Positions 10,962 to 22,446 of a DNA stretch of 64,000 nucleotides are shown here, one piece after another. The stretch comes from Coix lacryma-jobi var. lacryma-jobi (lineage: Eukaryota > Streptophyta > Magnoliopsida > Poales > Poaceae). The position numbers were made by a program, and so were the translations under genes. Within the stretch, counting starts at the first letter, position 1, and each line of letters starts with the position of its first letter. The DNA lies in NCBI GenBank assembly GCA_009763385.1, contig CM019824.1, positions 157,102,357 through 157,166,356 of the forward strand, given 5' to 3'. The notes beneath the pieces are model-generated. The model searched no databases. It was not told where the DNA came from and saw only the letters and a program-made list of their open reading frames with translations.

Positions 10962-11264
10962 TCATCGCCGCTCGCCGGAAGACGGCCGCGGAGGCGCTAG
11001 GGGGCTCTTCCAGGCATGCGGGTGGCACAGGGGCGCGGAGCTCAACACGGCGAACTCGGCTGGGTGGATCTCGCCGACGAACGGCGGCCGGAGACGGCGA
11101 ACGATGCGGCTGGGAGGCTCGGGTAAATGCGGCGGCTTCGGCGAGCTACCGCGCACAGAGGAGAGGGAGAGGGAGGACGAGAGCGATACCTGCGGCTTCC
11201 TCACCTCGGCGCCGAGCTCGTGGACCGGTTCTCGTCGACGGGGATCGGCGGACAGAGGCTGCAT
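10962..11264 (-). CDS. GC-rich first-exon-like ORF, function unknown
   Basis: On the minus strand an ATG at 11264 opens a 100-codon frame rich in Pro, Arg and Ser. It follows a TATA-like sequence about 90 nt upstream and a leader containing 'aaaccctagc', a motif common in plant 5' leaders. A good donor (cag|gtatcg) occurs after codon 25, so only the first part may be exon. Downstream (lower coordinates) I find only a MITE and the Helitron, so no further exons are supported. It could be an orphan promoter and first exon, a non-coding transcript, or chance openness of GC-rich DNA. Frames on the other strand (10622-11302) are equally open and equally featureless. Confidence 0.25.
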   Translation of the reverse strand: MQPLSADPRRREPVHELGAEVRKPQVSLSSSLSLSSVRGSSPKPPHLPEPPSRIVRRLRPPFVGEIHPAEFAVLSSAPLCHPHAWKSPLAPPRPSSGERR

Positions 11265-11348
11265 TGCGGGAGGTAGGGAGCGCTAGGGATAGGGGTGGCT
11301 AGGGTTTCGGAGGCGGCGCGGCGCACTGGGGAGCCTCGATGGAGCCTC

Positions 11349-11358
11349 GATTTATATA
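11349..11358 (-). promoter_or_regulatory. TATA-like box, minus strand
   Basis: The minus strand reads 'ctatataaatcg', a good TATA box about 90 nt before the ATG at 11264. Its use depends on whether that frame is a real gene. Confidence 0.35.
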
Positions 11359-11601
11359 GGCATGGCCAACCTCGGGGCGCGCGCGAGCCTAGGAGTTACG
11401 AGCGGTGGCGGCAGCGTCCGTCGTCCGCTTCGTGCGGACGGGAGGTTGGGGACGACGTCCACCGTGGCTGACGCGTGGGGACTACCTGCCAGAGACTGCG
11501 CTGTCTGACGAGCGGGGCACAGAGGCGGGGTGTGGGCTGGGGCGGCTGCCGCTGCAGTTGCTGGGTCGAGGCCCATTAGCGGGCCAGGCTGCGGGTTGGC
11601 C

Positions 11602-11920
11602 AAGCCCATCTTCCACTGGATACACCCGACACACACTTGAGACAGCTAGGGGATCACCACCGCTGTGGAGTACGCTGTCACCTCGGAACGGCGTCTTCTT
11701 GTTCCTGCTCGTCATGGCTGCCCGGCGCAGAGTCTACTTGGGCTCTTCTTGAAAGGATCCACTAGATACTCCAAGATCTTATTGGAAATTTATTTATTAT
11801 TACAGTAGGTTCAAATCATACATGATGTAATGTATTAATGTTTATGTAATCCTGCTGTACTTTCTGTCGCGCAGTATGATGTACTCGTGATGTTGTAATT
11901 GTGTTAATGTTCAGTATTGT
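11602..11920 (+). pseudogene. Duplicated 3' end of the NET-domain gene
   Basis: From 'aagcccatcttc' to 'actcgtgatgttgt' this segment matches 15078-15375, the last roughly 50 codons, the stop region and the 3' untranslated region of the gene at 13334-15233. Several indels break the frame (for example an extra 'ac' in the acacac run and an extra g in 'taggggatc'). The upstream part of the gene is missing, because similarity stops abruptly at 11602. It lies in the same orientation, about 3.5 kb upstream of the functional copy, as left by an old tandem duplication followed by deletion. Confidence 0.85.
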
Positions 11921-11990
11921 GTTATTACCATATTCCAGGCTGAGCTTTGTAACTGTCTGTGTATGCTTTACGAATGACCCTTGTCATGTA

Positions 11991-12231
11991 CTCACTCTGT
12001 CCCAATTTAAGTGTTGTTTCTGATTTTCGTGTTATAAGTTTGACTTGATTTTGTAGTAAATGCATGTAACATTTGTATCTTCAAATAATTTTGTTAAAAA
12101 AGTAAATTTAAAGATCTTTTTAATGATACTAATTATGTATGATAAATATTAATATTTTTTAATATATTTAGTCAAAGATGTTTCTCGAGAAGAGAAAACG
12201 ATAGTTATTTAGGAACGGATGGAGACTGGAG
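11991..12231. mobile_element. Stowaway MITE, 241 bp
   Basis: The ends are CTCACTCTGTCCCAA on the left and the complement CTCCAGTCTCCATCC on the right, diverged forms of the Stowaway terminus CTCCCTCCGTCC. TA duplication at 11989-11990 and 12232-12233. AT-rich interior. Confidence 0.75.
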
Positions 12232-12233
12232 TA

Positions 12234-13050
12234 GCTGCCATTGTGAGACTATCCTATCACTATGAGCCTTTACTGAACAGGGATCTACTCATTACATTCG
12301 TGGACTTGCTGGTTTGGAAGAAAGCATTGAAGAAGATACAAATTTTAAGGTATAGCCGTTCTTTCTGTTATGATGCTTCATATTTCTAGTGAACCTGATC
12401 TCTTGCATGAAAATTAGGAGTTATGGAAGCATTTCTGGTCTATGGTCAAATTGAGAGTACGTACTGAAATGTCAACATTGCACAAGAACCTGAGCTAATT
12501 TGGTAGCTTATTGATTGTATTCAATTCATTTCTCCAAATGAAGGGATGCGGATCTGACTTCAGTGTGACAATGAGTGTTAGCTTTTCCATTTCAATGTAT
12601 CCGGTGGTTTGTTCACTGTAGTCTATATCGCTGTTTCATGCCTTTGACCCTGTACTGAAAATTGAGGATCGCTGTTAACACAATATGGTATGACTTCGCT
12701 CTAGTCTTTCTCTTGCCTTCGCTTCAATAAATTTGCAGTGCTGGTTACATTTATTGATATAGGAGCTGGTAGTCAGTGACGCAATGCTATTGTTTGCTAG
12801 GCAACATTGTGCTTGATTAGGAGTCAATACTGTATAATGTGATTGATGATCACCGTTAGTAGCAGTGATGGTTCGTTGGTGTAGTTTAGTTCTCCTTCAG
12901 TCCATAATGAAGTATGTGCACTAGAGAGCAGTGCTGTCCTCTAGCCAAACTAGATGGATTTTGATCAACTAGGATTTTAGGGTTACAATTGTCCATCGGA
13001 GAAGGCGGTTGAGTGGATTGGACAGCTGTTCGTATGCCAGCGTAACCACC
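12234..13050. other. Upstream region of the NET-domain gene
   Basis: Mostly AT-rich intron- or spacer-like DNA. A stretch around 12296-12350 reads like an exon end ('...attttaag|gtatag' donor), but I could not link it to a family or a matching acceptor. Confidence 0.3.
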
Positions 13051-13105
13051 ACCCGGTGATTCGTGTTTGTGTCGGAGTCGGACACAGATCAGAATCGATT
13101 TCGCT

Positions 13106-13113
13106 TTCTTTAT
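13106..13113 (+). promoter_or_regulatory. TATA-like box of the NET-domain gene
   Basis: 'ctttatat' lies about 225 nt before the first plausible ATG (13334). The GC-rich interval between them contains no upstream in-frame start that would extend the protein and would serve as 5' leader. Weak evidence. Confidence 0.3.
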
Positions 13114-13333
13114 ATCCGGAGGGGCGACCGCCTCCAAGACGTCTCACACGGTCACACCAGCCACCGGCCCACCGCCTTCCTCCTTCCCATCCGGCATCTG
13201 CCCAGACGCGCGACGCTGGCCGCCGCCATTTTCGCCTAGCGCGAGCGAGACGACGCAGGCGACCGCAACCGCCCGCCATTTCGCGTAGCGCGAGCAAGAG
13301 AGGACGCAGGCGACCGCAACCGCCGCCAAGAAG

Positions 13334-15233
13334 ATGCCTGGCTATCGCCGAGTCGCGGCGCGCGACGAACTCCGCTCGAAGGCGATGGATTTGGCTCCGG
13401 CCGACCTCTCCGCCCCTGATCCGCGCCAGGTGCTGAGGAAGAGGCTCCGCGAGGAGATGGAGGCGCTCCGCTGCATCCTCAGGAAGGCCGAGCTCGTGGT
13501 ACGCAAGAATGTCGACAAGGGCCCGCGCACCCCGCCGCGGCAAGGACGGGCGTTTCTTGGCCGCAGAAGCCCGATCAGAGGCCATGGAGGCCGGCCGTAC
13601 GCCATGTGCCAAGAGAAGGAAGGCGATGCCACCCGTGGAGATCATCGAGCCGCCCCGGATATCGAAGCCCGATCTGATTCCATGTGCCAAGAAAAGGAGG
13701 ACGACGCCACCCGTGGAGATCATCGAGCCCCGGATATCTCAGGAAGAGATCTTCAGCTTGGTTACTCGACTGTCGTCGCTCTCGTCGAACATGCCGGCGC
13801 GCATCCTCGAGTTGCTAACCAAGGAGTGCACCACCGGTCACGCAGACCAAAAGGCTGGCGAGATAGAGATTGATCTGGGATCCATGAGGCGCTCGGCCAT
13901 GTCCGAGCTGCACAAGTTGCTGGACGAGTTTGCTGAAGAAGAGAAGCGTCGGCAGCAGAAAGAGGAGTCGATGAACGTCTGCAGATCCATTAGTCGCTCA
14001 TCGCCCTGTCAACTAGAGGAAGGTGAGTTCATCGAGGAAGGCGAGTTCATCAAGGAGGATTGTGGTGCTACTGCCACCACGGATACATGCGTCGGCAATG
14101 CTTCTCCTGTTGTGGCACGGAAGGGCCTTTGTTCACCGCCACGAATGCTGGAAGATGGACAGATGACAGAGGAAGAGGGTGTCATATGCGGCGATGCCGC
14201 CCTTGTTGCAACCGCTGAGACCGCAAAAAGCCCAAGCAGCAGTTTGTCTGGATCCTCAAGCAGTAGCGATGGTTCATCTGGATCTTCTTCCGGCGATTCA
14301 TCAAATTCCGACAGCAGCGACTCAATTTCTGATGATGAATGTGTGACAAGCAATGTGGCTCCTGCCCTTCTTCCCGTTGCCAAGGGCCTTTGCTCACCAC
14401 CACGTATCCATGGAGAGATGATTGAGGAGGAGGAGGAGATCGACATATGCGGCACCGCCGGCCCTATTGCAACTGGAAGTTTGTTGAAACGGCAAAAGGC
14501 GCCACCGGCAACAACAGCTCTAGCAGTTTTGTCTGGACCCTCCAGCAGTGGCAGCAGTTCATCTGGATCTTCTTGCAGCGATTCAGCAGATTCCGACAGC
14601 AGCGACTCTGGCTCCGATGAGTGCGTGACAAGCAATCTTGCTCCTGTTCTTCTTCCCAAGACCGATGCATCTCTCAGTCCTATCGCTGAAGAGGAATTTG
14701 CTGAAACCAAGAACAACCAAAGAAACAGTAGCAGTTCATTACTTGAAGATGGCGAGATAGAAGGAGAGCAAGAGGCCAGCGGCGTCTCCCCTGTAGCTGC
14801 AGATAAGTTTGCTGCAACCGTGAACAGTACAGGATCTGCCAATGGCCAATGCGTCAGAAGCTTCCCGGCTCCTACCATCCATCCCGAGCCATCGAAGCCG
14901 CAGCCGGCTGCACAAGGCACTGTTCGTCATTTCAATGCCGAGGGTTTTGAAAAGAAGCGCGAGAGGGCTGTGGCTGCAAAAGGCACCGTTGGTCATTTCA
15001 ATGACAAGGGTTTTGAGAAGAAGCGTGAGAGGCAGAGAGCCTACGAAAAGCTGGAAGAGATGGAGAGGAACGCGAAGGCGAAGCCCATCTTCGACTGGAT
15101 ACACCCGACACACTTGAGGCAGCTAGGGATCACCACCGCTGTGGAGTACGCTGTCACCTCAGAGCGGCGTCTTCCTGCTCGTTGTGGCTGCCCGGTGCAG
15201 AGTCTACTTGGCCTCTTCTTGAAAGCAGAGTAG
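13334..15233 (+). CDS. GTE/BET-like NET-domain protein lacking a bromodomain
   Basis: Probably a nuclear chromatin-associated protein related to plant GTE (global transcription factor group E) proteins. The main frame, 13509-15233 (574 codons), holds a NET domain at about residues 77-143 (RISQEEIFSLVTRL ... EIEIDLGSM ... ELHKLLDEFAEEE). Next come two Ser/Asp-rich acidic modules, each preceded by GLCSPPR, then a duplicated 'GTV(R/G)HFN..GFEKKRER' unit. A GTE-like C-terminus ends in SLLGLFLKAE. The likely start is ATG 13334, in another frame: that segment has the 'LRKRLREEMEALRCIL' helix that precedes the NET domain in GTEs. The frames are joined either by a small intron (donor gtacgc at 13499, acceptor at 13580, 82 nt, frames agree) or by a one-base error in the GC-rich tract 13505-13545. 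No bromodomain lies upstream, unlike standard GTEs. The stop is TAG at 15231. Confidence 0.7.
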
Positions 15234-15589
15234 CAGAACACGGAGATGGCGAAGGATCCAGTAGATACTCCAAGACCTTATTGGAAATTTATTACAGTAG
15301 ATTGATGTATTACTGTTTATGTAATCCGGCTGTACTTTATGTCGCAGAGTGTGATGTACTCGTGATGTTGTGATCTGTATGATGTTGAGTGTTGAGCACT
15401 TGAGCTTGAGCCCTACCAAACAAAGCTTATCGAGCATTGATCAGTCTAGTTTTTTTTTTTGAAAGACCATTGGTCAGTCTAGTGAACCTGATGTGTTATG
15501 TGCTGAGAAAGTTTTCCTATATGTTCGCTGTTTAAGCATGAAAGTATTCATATATTCGGGGGACACTGTCCGCAGCATTGCAATATAAA

Positions 15590-15820
15590 TTTTCCCAACA
15601 TCCCTGAATAAATCAATTCATAAAGTTTTCTCCAAGTCAAACTTTTTTTTATCTATGACACCAAATTAATATCATTAGGTACACCAAAAAACTTATTTAT
15701 ATAATATTATTATTTAGTATCATAAATATTTATACTTTTTTCTTAAAATTTGGTCAACATAAAAAAAGTTTGAGTTAAAACAATTCTAGAAATTGAACTA
15801 TTCAGAGACGAAAGGAGTAT
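15590..15820. mobile_element. Degraded Stowaway-like MITE
   Basis: An AT-rich segment with paired 'gtcaaactttttt' and 'aaaaaaagtttgagt' arms. The right edge 'cagagacgaaaggagta' resembles a decayed Stowaway end. The left end is not clear. Confidence 0.4.
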
Positions 15821-16837
15821 ATGGTCATCAGATTCACCTAGATGCACCCTCATATAATGCGAATGCATTTGGAGCAAAGCCAGTTTTGTAGACAGATGTG
15901 GTCTGAAGAAAAAAAGTCAGCAGGTTAGCCATCATCCCAATTATCCAATATAGTTCAAAAAACGCTATGTCCTAGTCAATTTTATCCAAAACCCTGGGCA
16001 AACTCCTCCATCGTCTCTGAGCAAGTCAGCCAAAAACTGTCCTGCCCGTAGACTGTCTCGTCTACCGTTGCGCTGCATCAAGGTTTGCGAAAGCAGTGGC
16101 AAGCACTGTAGTGGTGGTCTAATTTTCGAGATGGTATGAGCTCTCTCAAACTTGCTTCTGCGTTAGTTAGTTTTCAGTTTTAAGTAGGATACAGTAGTGG
16201 GCATGACTGAATGATGGACACACATTGCAACACATCTCTGCCAAAATATGCCTAAGAACTAAGATGTGCCTGTCAATTTGTTTGCCATACCTTAGGGCAC
16301 GGTTTGACAAAAGTACCTATGACATGTGGGACAATACTAAAAAGTGTGGCCAGTAATAGAGTTGTGATATATAGAACTAAAAACCCACCTAATAATATGT
16401 GTAGGACGATCTGGATACAATCCAACAGAAACACACACCGACACACCTAATAAAAATAGTATATGATTATATGCATTCAATTACTAAAAAAAAGTTATCT
16501 GATAGAACAACAGATAGACATGAGAGGTAAAAGTTTCTATGATCAACGAGTTCTGGGCAGCGAAAAGAACAAAATATTATCAGATCTAGGGGAGATAAAG
16601 TATGTGACAGATACAAGAATTAATTTAACTCTGTATAACTTCACGAGTAAGCCACCAGCATAACCCTAATCCTACCACCCAGGCCCCAGCTCAGACTAAC
16701 TTCAGCTATCAAGTAGACTAACCTAAAAACTACGTACTAAAGAACGAAAAGAAAAATGGCTTTCTGAGTATGCAAAAAATGTACAGAGTTCAGTTGGGAG
16801 GTTGCACATTGGAAATGGGCTCCTGTGGGCAGGCAGC
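15821..16837. other. Intergenic space between convergent genes
   Basis: Lies between the 3' ends of the NET-domain gene (plus) and the Cys-rich membrane protein gene (minus). It should hold the minus gene's 3' untranslated region near 16700-16837. No other feature is supported. Confidence 0.4.
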
Positions 16838-19800
16838 TCATGCAGTAATGACACCAGACATCCATGGCACAACGACAGGAGCAGTCGGATGAGAATCTCT
16901 GTATGGCTCAGAGTACCGGTCTTTGAAGTTTAATCTAGGGTGGTCAGCCTGAAATACAAACCAATACAGCCGAAATTACTTCTCAGGTGGAACGAGATCC
17001 ATTCTGATAATGGAATACCAGGATTTTATTGACTACTCCCTCCGTCCAACAAAACATGCAATTCTCGCTTATCGAGGAGTCAAACAATTTGAACTTTGAC
17101 CGAAGTTATATAAAAAAGTACTAACATTCTTGATGCAAAAATATACCATTAGATTAGTAATAGAATATATTTTTATAATAATTTTATTTAACAACATAAA
17201 TACTAATACTTTTTATTATAATCTTGGTCAAACTTGAATCAATTTGACCGGCACAGATCCCATAATTGCATGTTTTTATGGACGAGGTAGTACATTAGAT
17301 CAAACGTGAAAAAAAAAAGTTTCATTTGGAAGGAAGAATCGAAGAACAGCATCTCATTAAGTATCTAAAGGGAATTTATTAAATGAAGAAAAAACCTGAA
17401 TATTCCTTCAGATTTCCTCACATGAAAAAACTTAGAATACAAAATATGAATGTCAAATCATGAAAGAATAAATTTAAGAAATCAAAAAATGCATTTTATA
17501 GTTTCAGACCACCATGTACAAACATTAGATATCTGGACAATCCATTTCCATCGGCCCCATCAACCTCAGACGGAGAGTAACGGGAACCAATGCTCCGTTC
17601 ATTCAGTAAAAACTTCCTAGCGAATGTTCAATATTTTTTGTGATGAAGAATAAAGTGGCTACTCAAGTGTCTACACACTATTGCAGCATATTTTTTTCAC
17701 TTTCATATACATCATGGATTTCTTTTTTTCCTGGTCAATGTTCCACCTTCTATAGATAGAACTGGAATGTTCCAGCTCAGGTAGCATTCCAATAAATCAG
17801 TCAACACAGAAATTTGGAGGGTTTCAGAAACCATAATGAAACACATTCCAGTGCAGGGTAAGAAGTTTTAACCACTGCACGGTAGAAATTTTCACCATAC
17901 CACGTGAAAACTTCAGTTAAAACAAATCCTAGCAATCACAAGCAATGGTCTGGATGTCGGGGGCGCCATACAAAGTATCCTCTAACAAGTAACTAGATTT
18001 TGTGTTATATCAGCAATTCAGCCAAAATGGGCCACCAAGAAACAGATAACCTGCAACAGGCAACACAAACATGTTTCCCCACCAGTTTTGTACAATACGG
18101 TGGGCATATTGAGTTATCAACTAAGCGATCGAATAAGACTGGTTTATCATTTTATCAAGTATAAAAGAAAAAATAACTCAATGCCAGGCCACCAGAATTG
18201 TGCCTGCTGCACTTGCGCTGCCTGCTCTATCCACTGCCCAAAACCATGATAACCAAGTTAGAGGCCCAGTAGTTACACTTCATTTGTCCTACTGTTGTTA
18301 ATAAACTAATGCTTGTGCCATATATGCAACAAACATAACACAATTAGGAAGTCACTATCCCAGGAAACAGGACAAATTTGGTAATAATACACTAACATCA
18401 CCAACTATGCACGAGAACTGGACATAAAGTATATTCTCTTATATTAGTTAAGTACTTATACACATTAACACATAGATGACAACAGAAAATACCTGCTTCA
18501 ACCAACATTCTTGATGTTTGTGTTCATATTTGTCTGGCGAGTAGCATCCATACTCAGACGACAGTAAACCAAATGTTACACTTCAAAGCTCCTGGTCCAG
18601 CCCTCTTAGCCTGATCTATACAGGCTTGACAGCAATCTGCGGCACTTTCTTTGTGATGTGTTAAGCCCCATCTAACAGCAGTGCCACCATAATCAGTATG
18701 CAGTTCAGTATTGCATTCAGGGGGCAAAGGTGGACCTGGTATTATCTCTTCATCTGCAACATAAACATCAATCAAGAACCATTATTCAATTGCCTCTTGG
18801 AGCAATTTAAAATTACTGCACAATTTGATAACCATTAATGACCTGTAAGACCTAATCGATAATGCTGGCAACATGAACAGTGTAAACGAAATAACCTTCT
18901 GGTTCATTCTCAGGCTTGTCATCATGTTCAATATGATTATAGTGGGAGGTATCCAAAGACCAATGTCCTCCAATAGCATTTGCCAGTTAAACTCCAAGGC
19001 TCGCTTTAACATCCCTAAATATCGAATCAAGTACATTTATAAATGTTACAAAAATAAACAAGTATAAATATGCCATCATAGTAAACTTTACGTAAGCTCA
19101 CGTACTGATTCTTCACTGGAGAAGCCAAAATTTGATAAATTCTTTAGTAGATGTACTTCTCAAGTACTTAAGCTTCCAACACGCCATTGCTTCTACAGCT
19201 CTGGCGTATATCAGAAAAATGGAAGGAAAAGATTTTATTTAGGTTAGTAAACATATAAAATAAATCATGCCTAACAGTACATATATTTACCTTGCAATTA
19301 ATAACTAAGTGGTACATACTTCTACAGATTAAATGCACAACCAAAAAACAACTTTAGATTTTTTTTTGGGAACGGTCTAACCTATATCCCCCTCGGTTTC
19401 TTTTAAAGAAAAGGTCTCACCTATACAAACCCTAAAAGGGAAAGTAAGTGTGAAATTCAGTATGATATCAGTAATAGTAAACTTCCCTAAACCATCAGTG
19501 TCACTTGGTACTTCCCTGTCGTTGTTTGTCTAAATATGAGACAATTATATCTCACAAGCACCTTTATAGAAAAAATAAAGGAAATCACAGTTTGGCTTGT
19601 CCTATTGACTAATAGAATGAATGCCAAGTGAGGACAAATCAGACAAATCACACCTTTATTGAGAAATCAGACAAAAATTGAAGAAAAAAATCCAGTGAGG
19701 AACAGGCAAGACAGATAAAGAATCCGCGCATAAATGGCAAGTCAATGAATAAGTACATCTTGAGTTGTAAGCTGCCAGAACCCAGAAGATAGCTTTTGGC

Positions 19801-21024
19801 TTAATAATCTTTAAAGGTTATCATATAAATAATGGTCCATAGTTCTCAAAGTATGGATGGGATTTATTGTCTTCATGTGAAATTACAAAAACAAGTACTC
19901 CCACCATTCCAAATTATATGTTGCTTTGTATCTAGACATACAATATATTTAGGTGCATAGCAAAAGCTATGTGTAACTAGAAAAGCCAGAGCTACGTAAC
20001 TACAAAAGCCAAAACAACCTATAATTTAGGATGGAGGGAGTAAGAGAGAAATAAAGAAGCATGAAAAGTCCACAAGGACCGATATTCTGCTCTTTCTCGA
20101 AGAAAGGAAATGATCGGGTAAAGCTCGTCACAATGATCTTTTTCAGGACCAAGACCTGGTATACATAAGCATGAGCCTAACAAAGCAACAGATTAGTAAT
20201 GGTCCAACGAGCCAGACGCAAGTATGTACAGTCAACCACAGCAACATGGACACATGATTACGAACCATAAAGCGGCACGACATTCCAACCAGAGTACTGA
20301 ACACAGCAGAGCAACCATCCAGATGCACCGGGCAATAATTCCAACTTGGTAAAAGTCAACTCAATACTAAAACTGAACTACCAGTACCAAATCAAAGAAT
20401 GACAGAGAATACAAACCTCGTTGTTCCGTGGTATTAGAATTTCCCCCCAAATCGTGCAGCCTCTGCAAAATTTCAAGCGAAACTTTCTGCTTCAGCTCCA
20501 GCGGCAGCCCCTTTCGCCTCTTCTCTTCCCTCGCGAATGCCTTGCGCAGCTTCTTCGCCTTCTCGCACCAGACGCCAGAAACCCAATGCCACAAAAGCTT
20601 CAGATCACCGCTTCAATGGAACACCTGAACAAATTGAATTCCAGACACAGGAGCTCTGTAGAACAGCTATACCGCTTCAATGAGCTCGGCGGGCTCGGCT
20701 GCGCGGCGAATCCGGATCGACTCCTCCACCCACCTCATCTGCTCTCTGGAATACTTCAGCTCCCCGCCTAGAGCCACGGGCACGAACTTAATCGGCAAAT
20801 TAATTTGATCAAAAACAACCGGATGGAGTAACAGTGAGCTGAGGAGAGGGAAAACAGCGTACTACGTTTGGGTGCAAACGCGAAGGAGCCGGGAGCGTAG
20901 AGCGCGCGGGCCACGAGCAGCGCGGCGACGAGGTTGCCCACGCAGAGCGCGACGGCGACGCGATGGCAGGTGCACCACCTCGCCGCGGCGGCCGCGCGGC
21001 CACCGAGCCGCAAGCCCTCACCAT
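16838..21024 (-). CDS. Conserved plant membrane-anchored Cys-rich protein, 5 exons, frame breaks
   Basis: I recognise this as a conserved, uncharacterised plant protein: an N-terminal membrane anchor, a charged helical middle, and a Cys-rich C-terminal module that looks PAN/apple-like (my inference). Exons on the minus strand: 1, 21024-20866 (anchor 'VALCVGNLVAALLVARALYA'); 2, 20767-20673 (YSREQMRWVEESIRIRR); 3, 20561-20417 (AFAREEKRRKGLPLELKQKV); 4, 18753-18493 (ECNTELHTDYGG, HHKESAADCCQAC, KCNIW, then SPDKYEHKHQECWLKQ); 5, 16948-16838 (NFKDRYSEPYRDSHP, ending WMSGVITA, stop TGA). All introns are GT-AG and exon phases agree. Frame problems: two one-base deletions in exon 4 near 18569 and 18560 create an early stop, and the ATG at 21024 is out of frame with the anchor, implying another indel near 20975-21000. 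It is either a young pseudogene or, more likely, an intact gene with sequence errors. Introns 3 and 4 hold Stowaway MITEs. Confidence 0.8.
17036..17290. mobile_element. Stowaway MITE, 255 bp, in intron 4
   Basis: Ends CTCCCTCCGTCCAACAAAA and complement CTACCTCGTCCATAAAAA, both continuing into 'catgcaatt'. TA duplication at 17034-17035 and 17291-17292. It lies in the last intron of the Cys-rich membrane protein gene. Confidence 0.9.
19898..20040. mobile_element. Stowaway MITE, 143 bp, in intron 3
   Basis: Left end CTCCCACCATTCCAAATTAT, right end complement CTCCCTCCATCCTAAATTAT. TA duplication at 19896-19897 and 20041-20042. The interior contains the inverted 'aaaagc..gctat' arms usual for short Stowaways. 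Confidence 0.9.
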
Positions 21025-22354
21025 GGCGCCACGGGCGGAGCCATCCTAGTAGCACCACCGCTGCCGGCACCGAGGCCGGCGCGCTCCACGCCCGCGCTAG
21101 GGTTCCGCACGCCGGAGTTCGCCTCGGGCGACGAGCAGTAATCTCACTGCGGCGCGGTAGCACTAGCAGCAGTGCGCGCTCACGAGAGGGGTGTGTTCGA
21201 CTTCGATGCCTGCGTGCGCGTGTCGCCGCAGGCGGCGGCGGCGCCTTTTGGCCTATTGGGGGGCTTCGCCGCTTGGGATGGGGAAGCGGCTTGGACGGTA
21301 ACTTGACCGGGGAGCTGAATCGGTGACCGCGCCACTCGCTGGACGCCTGGACCTACTCCAGATCTCCGACTGCCGACAGGTGGGTCCCAGCGGAAGCTGA
21401 GCTGCAGGTGCCAGATCTTCCGATCTTCGTGGCGACCGCGCCGCAGGCCGGTTCACATGTCACTGTTTACGTTCGGTAGGATTAGTCATTGTTTACCGTA
21501 AGAATCTGAAGCTGATTGGCTCTTAGAAGAGACCTGAGAGGTTGGAATGTTTCGTCGTAGATTATTTGGAGTAGTACTATTATTAACAGTCTAATGACCA
21601 GTTGGTCGATACTGCCTCGGAAGCCACCTTTTTTAGGTGTAGTTGTTGCTGAGTCAGAAGCCATTTTTTGTGATCAGACTACCTGCAGTGATAACGATAT
21701 TCTATCCGCTAAATGGAAATACAGATCGAGATAGCGTTAAAACATGTTGCATCGGCTCCTGTAAACCGAACGCTAAACAGAGGCCGTCCTCCAAATTTGG
21801 CGAATAGCGCAAGCACGCTACGAGCGCAAACCAAGCGAGGGCCCGCTCCTGCTGCTCCCTGCTGCAGCGTGGATGAGAGGGAGAAAGTACATGTGTGGGC
21901 CCTGCTGTTGCTAACTAACTACAAAAAAATGTTATAACTCACAAACTAAAAAAATAAATTAAATTCTGATTGCACAGTTAAATTTGTTTCAATAAATCCT
22001 TCAAAACAAGATCTCACGTGAATATATTTAGATAAAGTGATAAATGGGCCCCACAGTAGATAGAGGATGATATAGAGGATGGATAAGTGCGGAAGAATTA
22101 CATATAGAGGAGAGAATCTTGATGACTAAGATGTATAGAGGATGAATATAGAGGTCCATGAGTGCGGATAGTCTCACTTCCTCGTGCAAAAGCAACAAGT
22201 AGGGCTGCCGGCTGCGATGCGAGAAGTACAGAATTGCAGTGTTCATTTTTTGCTCTACATTTTACTACGTCAGCAGAGGTTAAGAAAAAGTACGGAAGGT
22301 GTGAATTATATTCTAGCTATAACTATATATAGAGTATGGCAGCGCTAACTGCTA
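21025..22354. other. Upstream of the membrane protein gene; no further gene seen
   Basis: GC-rich up to about 21460 (promoter and leader region of the minus-strand gene), then AT-rich. Frames here are below 132 codons, overlap each other on both strands, and lack domains. Confidence 0.4.
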
Positions 22355-22444
22355 CCCCTCCGTCCCATTTTAACTGTCGTCCGGAAAGCGTATCTGTAAG
22401 AGAAACACGGATTTCTAGAGACAGTTATTTAGGGACGGAGGGAG
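22355..22444. mobile_element. Mini Stowaway MITE, 90 bp
   Basis: The ends CCCCTCCGTCCCATTTTAACTG and complement CTCCCTCCGTCCCTAAATAACTG are almost the whole element. TA flanks at 22353-22354 and 22445-22446. Confidence 0.85.
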
Positions 22445-22446
22445 TA

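Noticed and set aside
14009..14920. 303-codon minus-strand frame opposite the NET gene
   Set aside because: It is the antisense shadow of the Ser/Asp-rich repeats, which lack stops on the complement.
20768..21163. Start of the membrane protein at 21163
   Set aside because: The codon there is GTG, not ATG. The frame has no ATG before the membrane anchor, while an ATG in a neighbouring frame at 21024 fits the family better with one indel.
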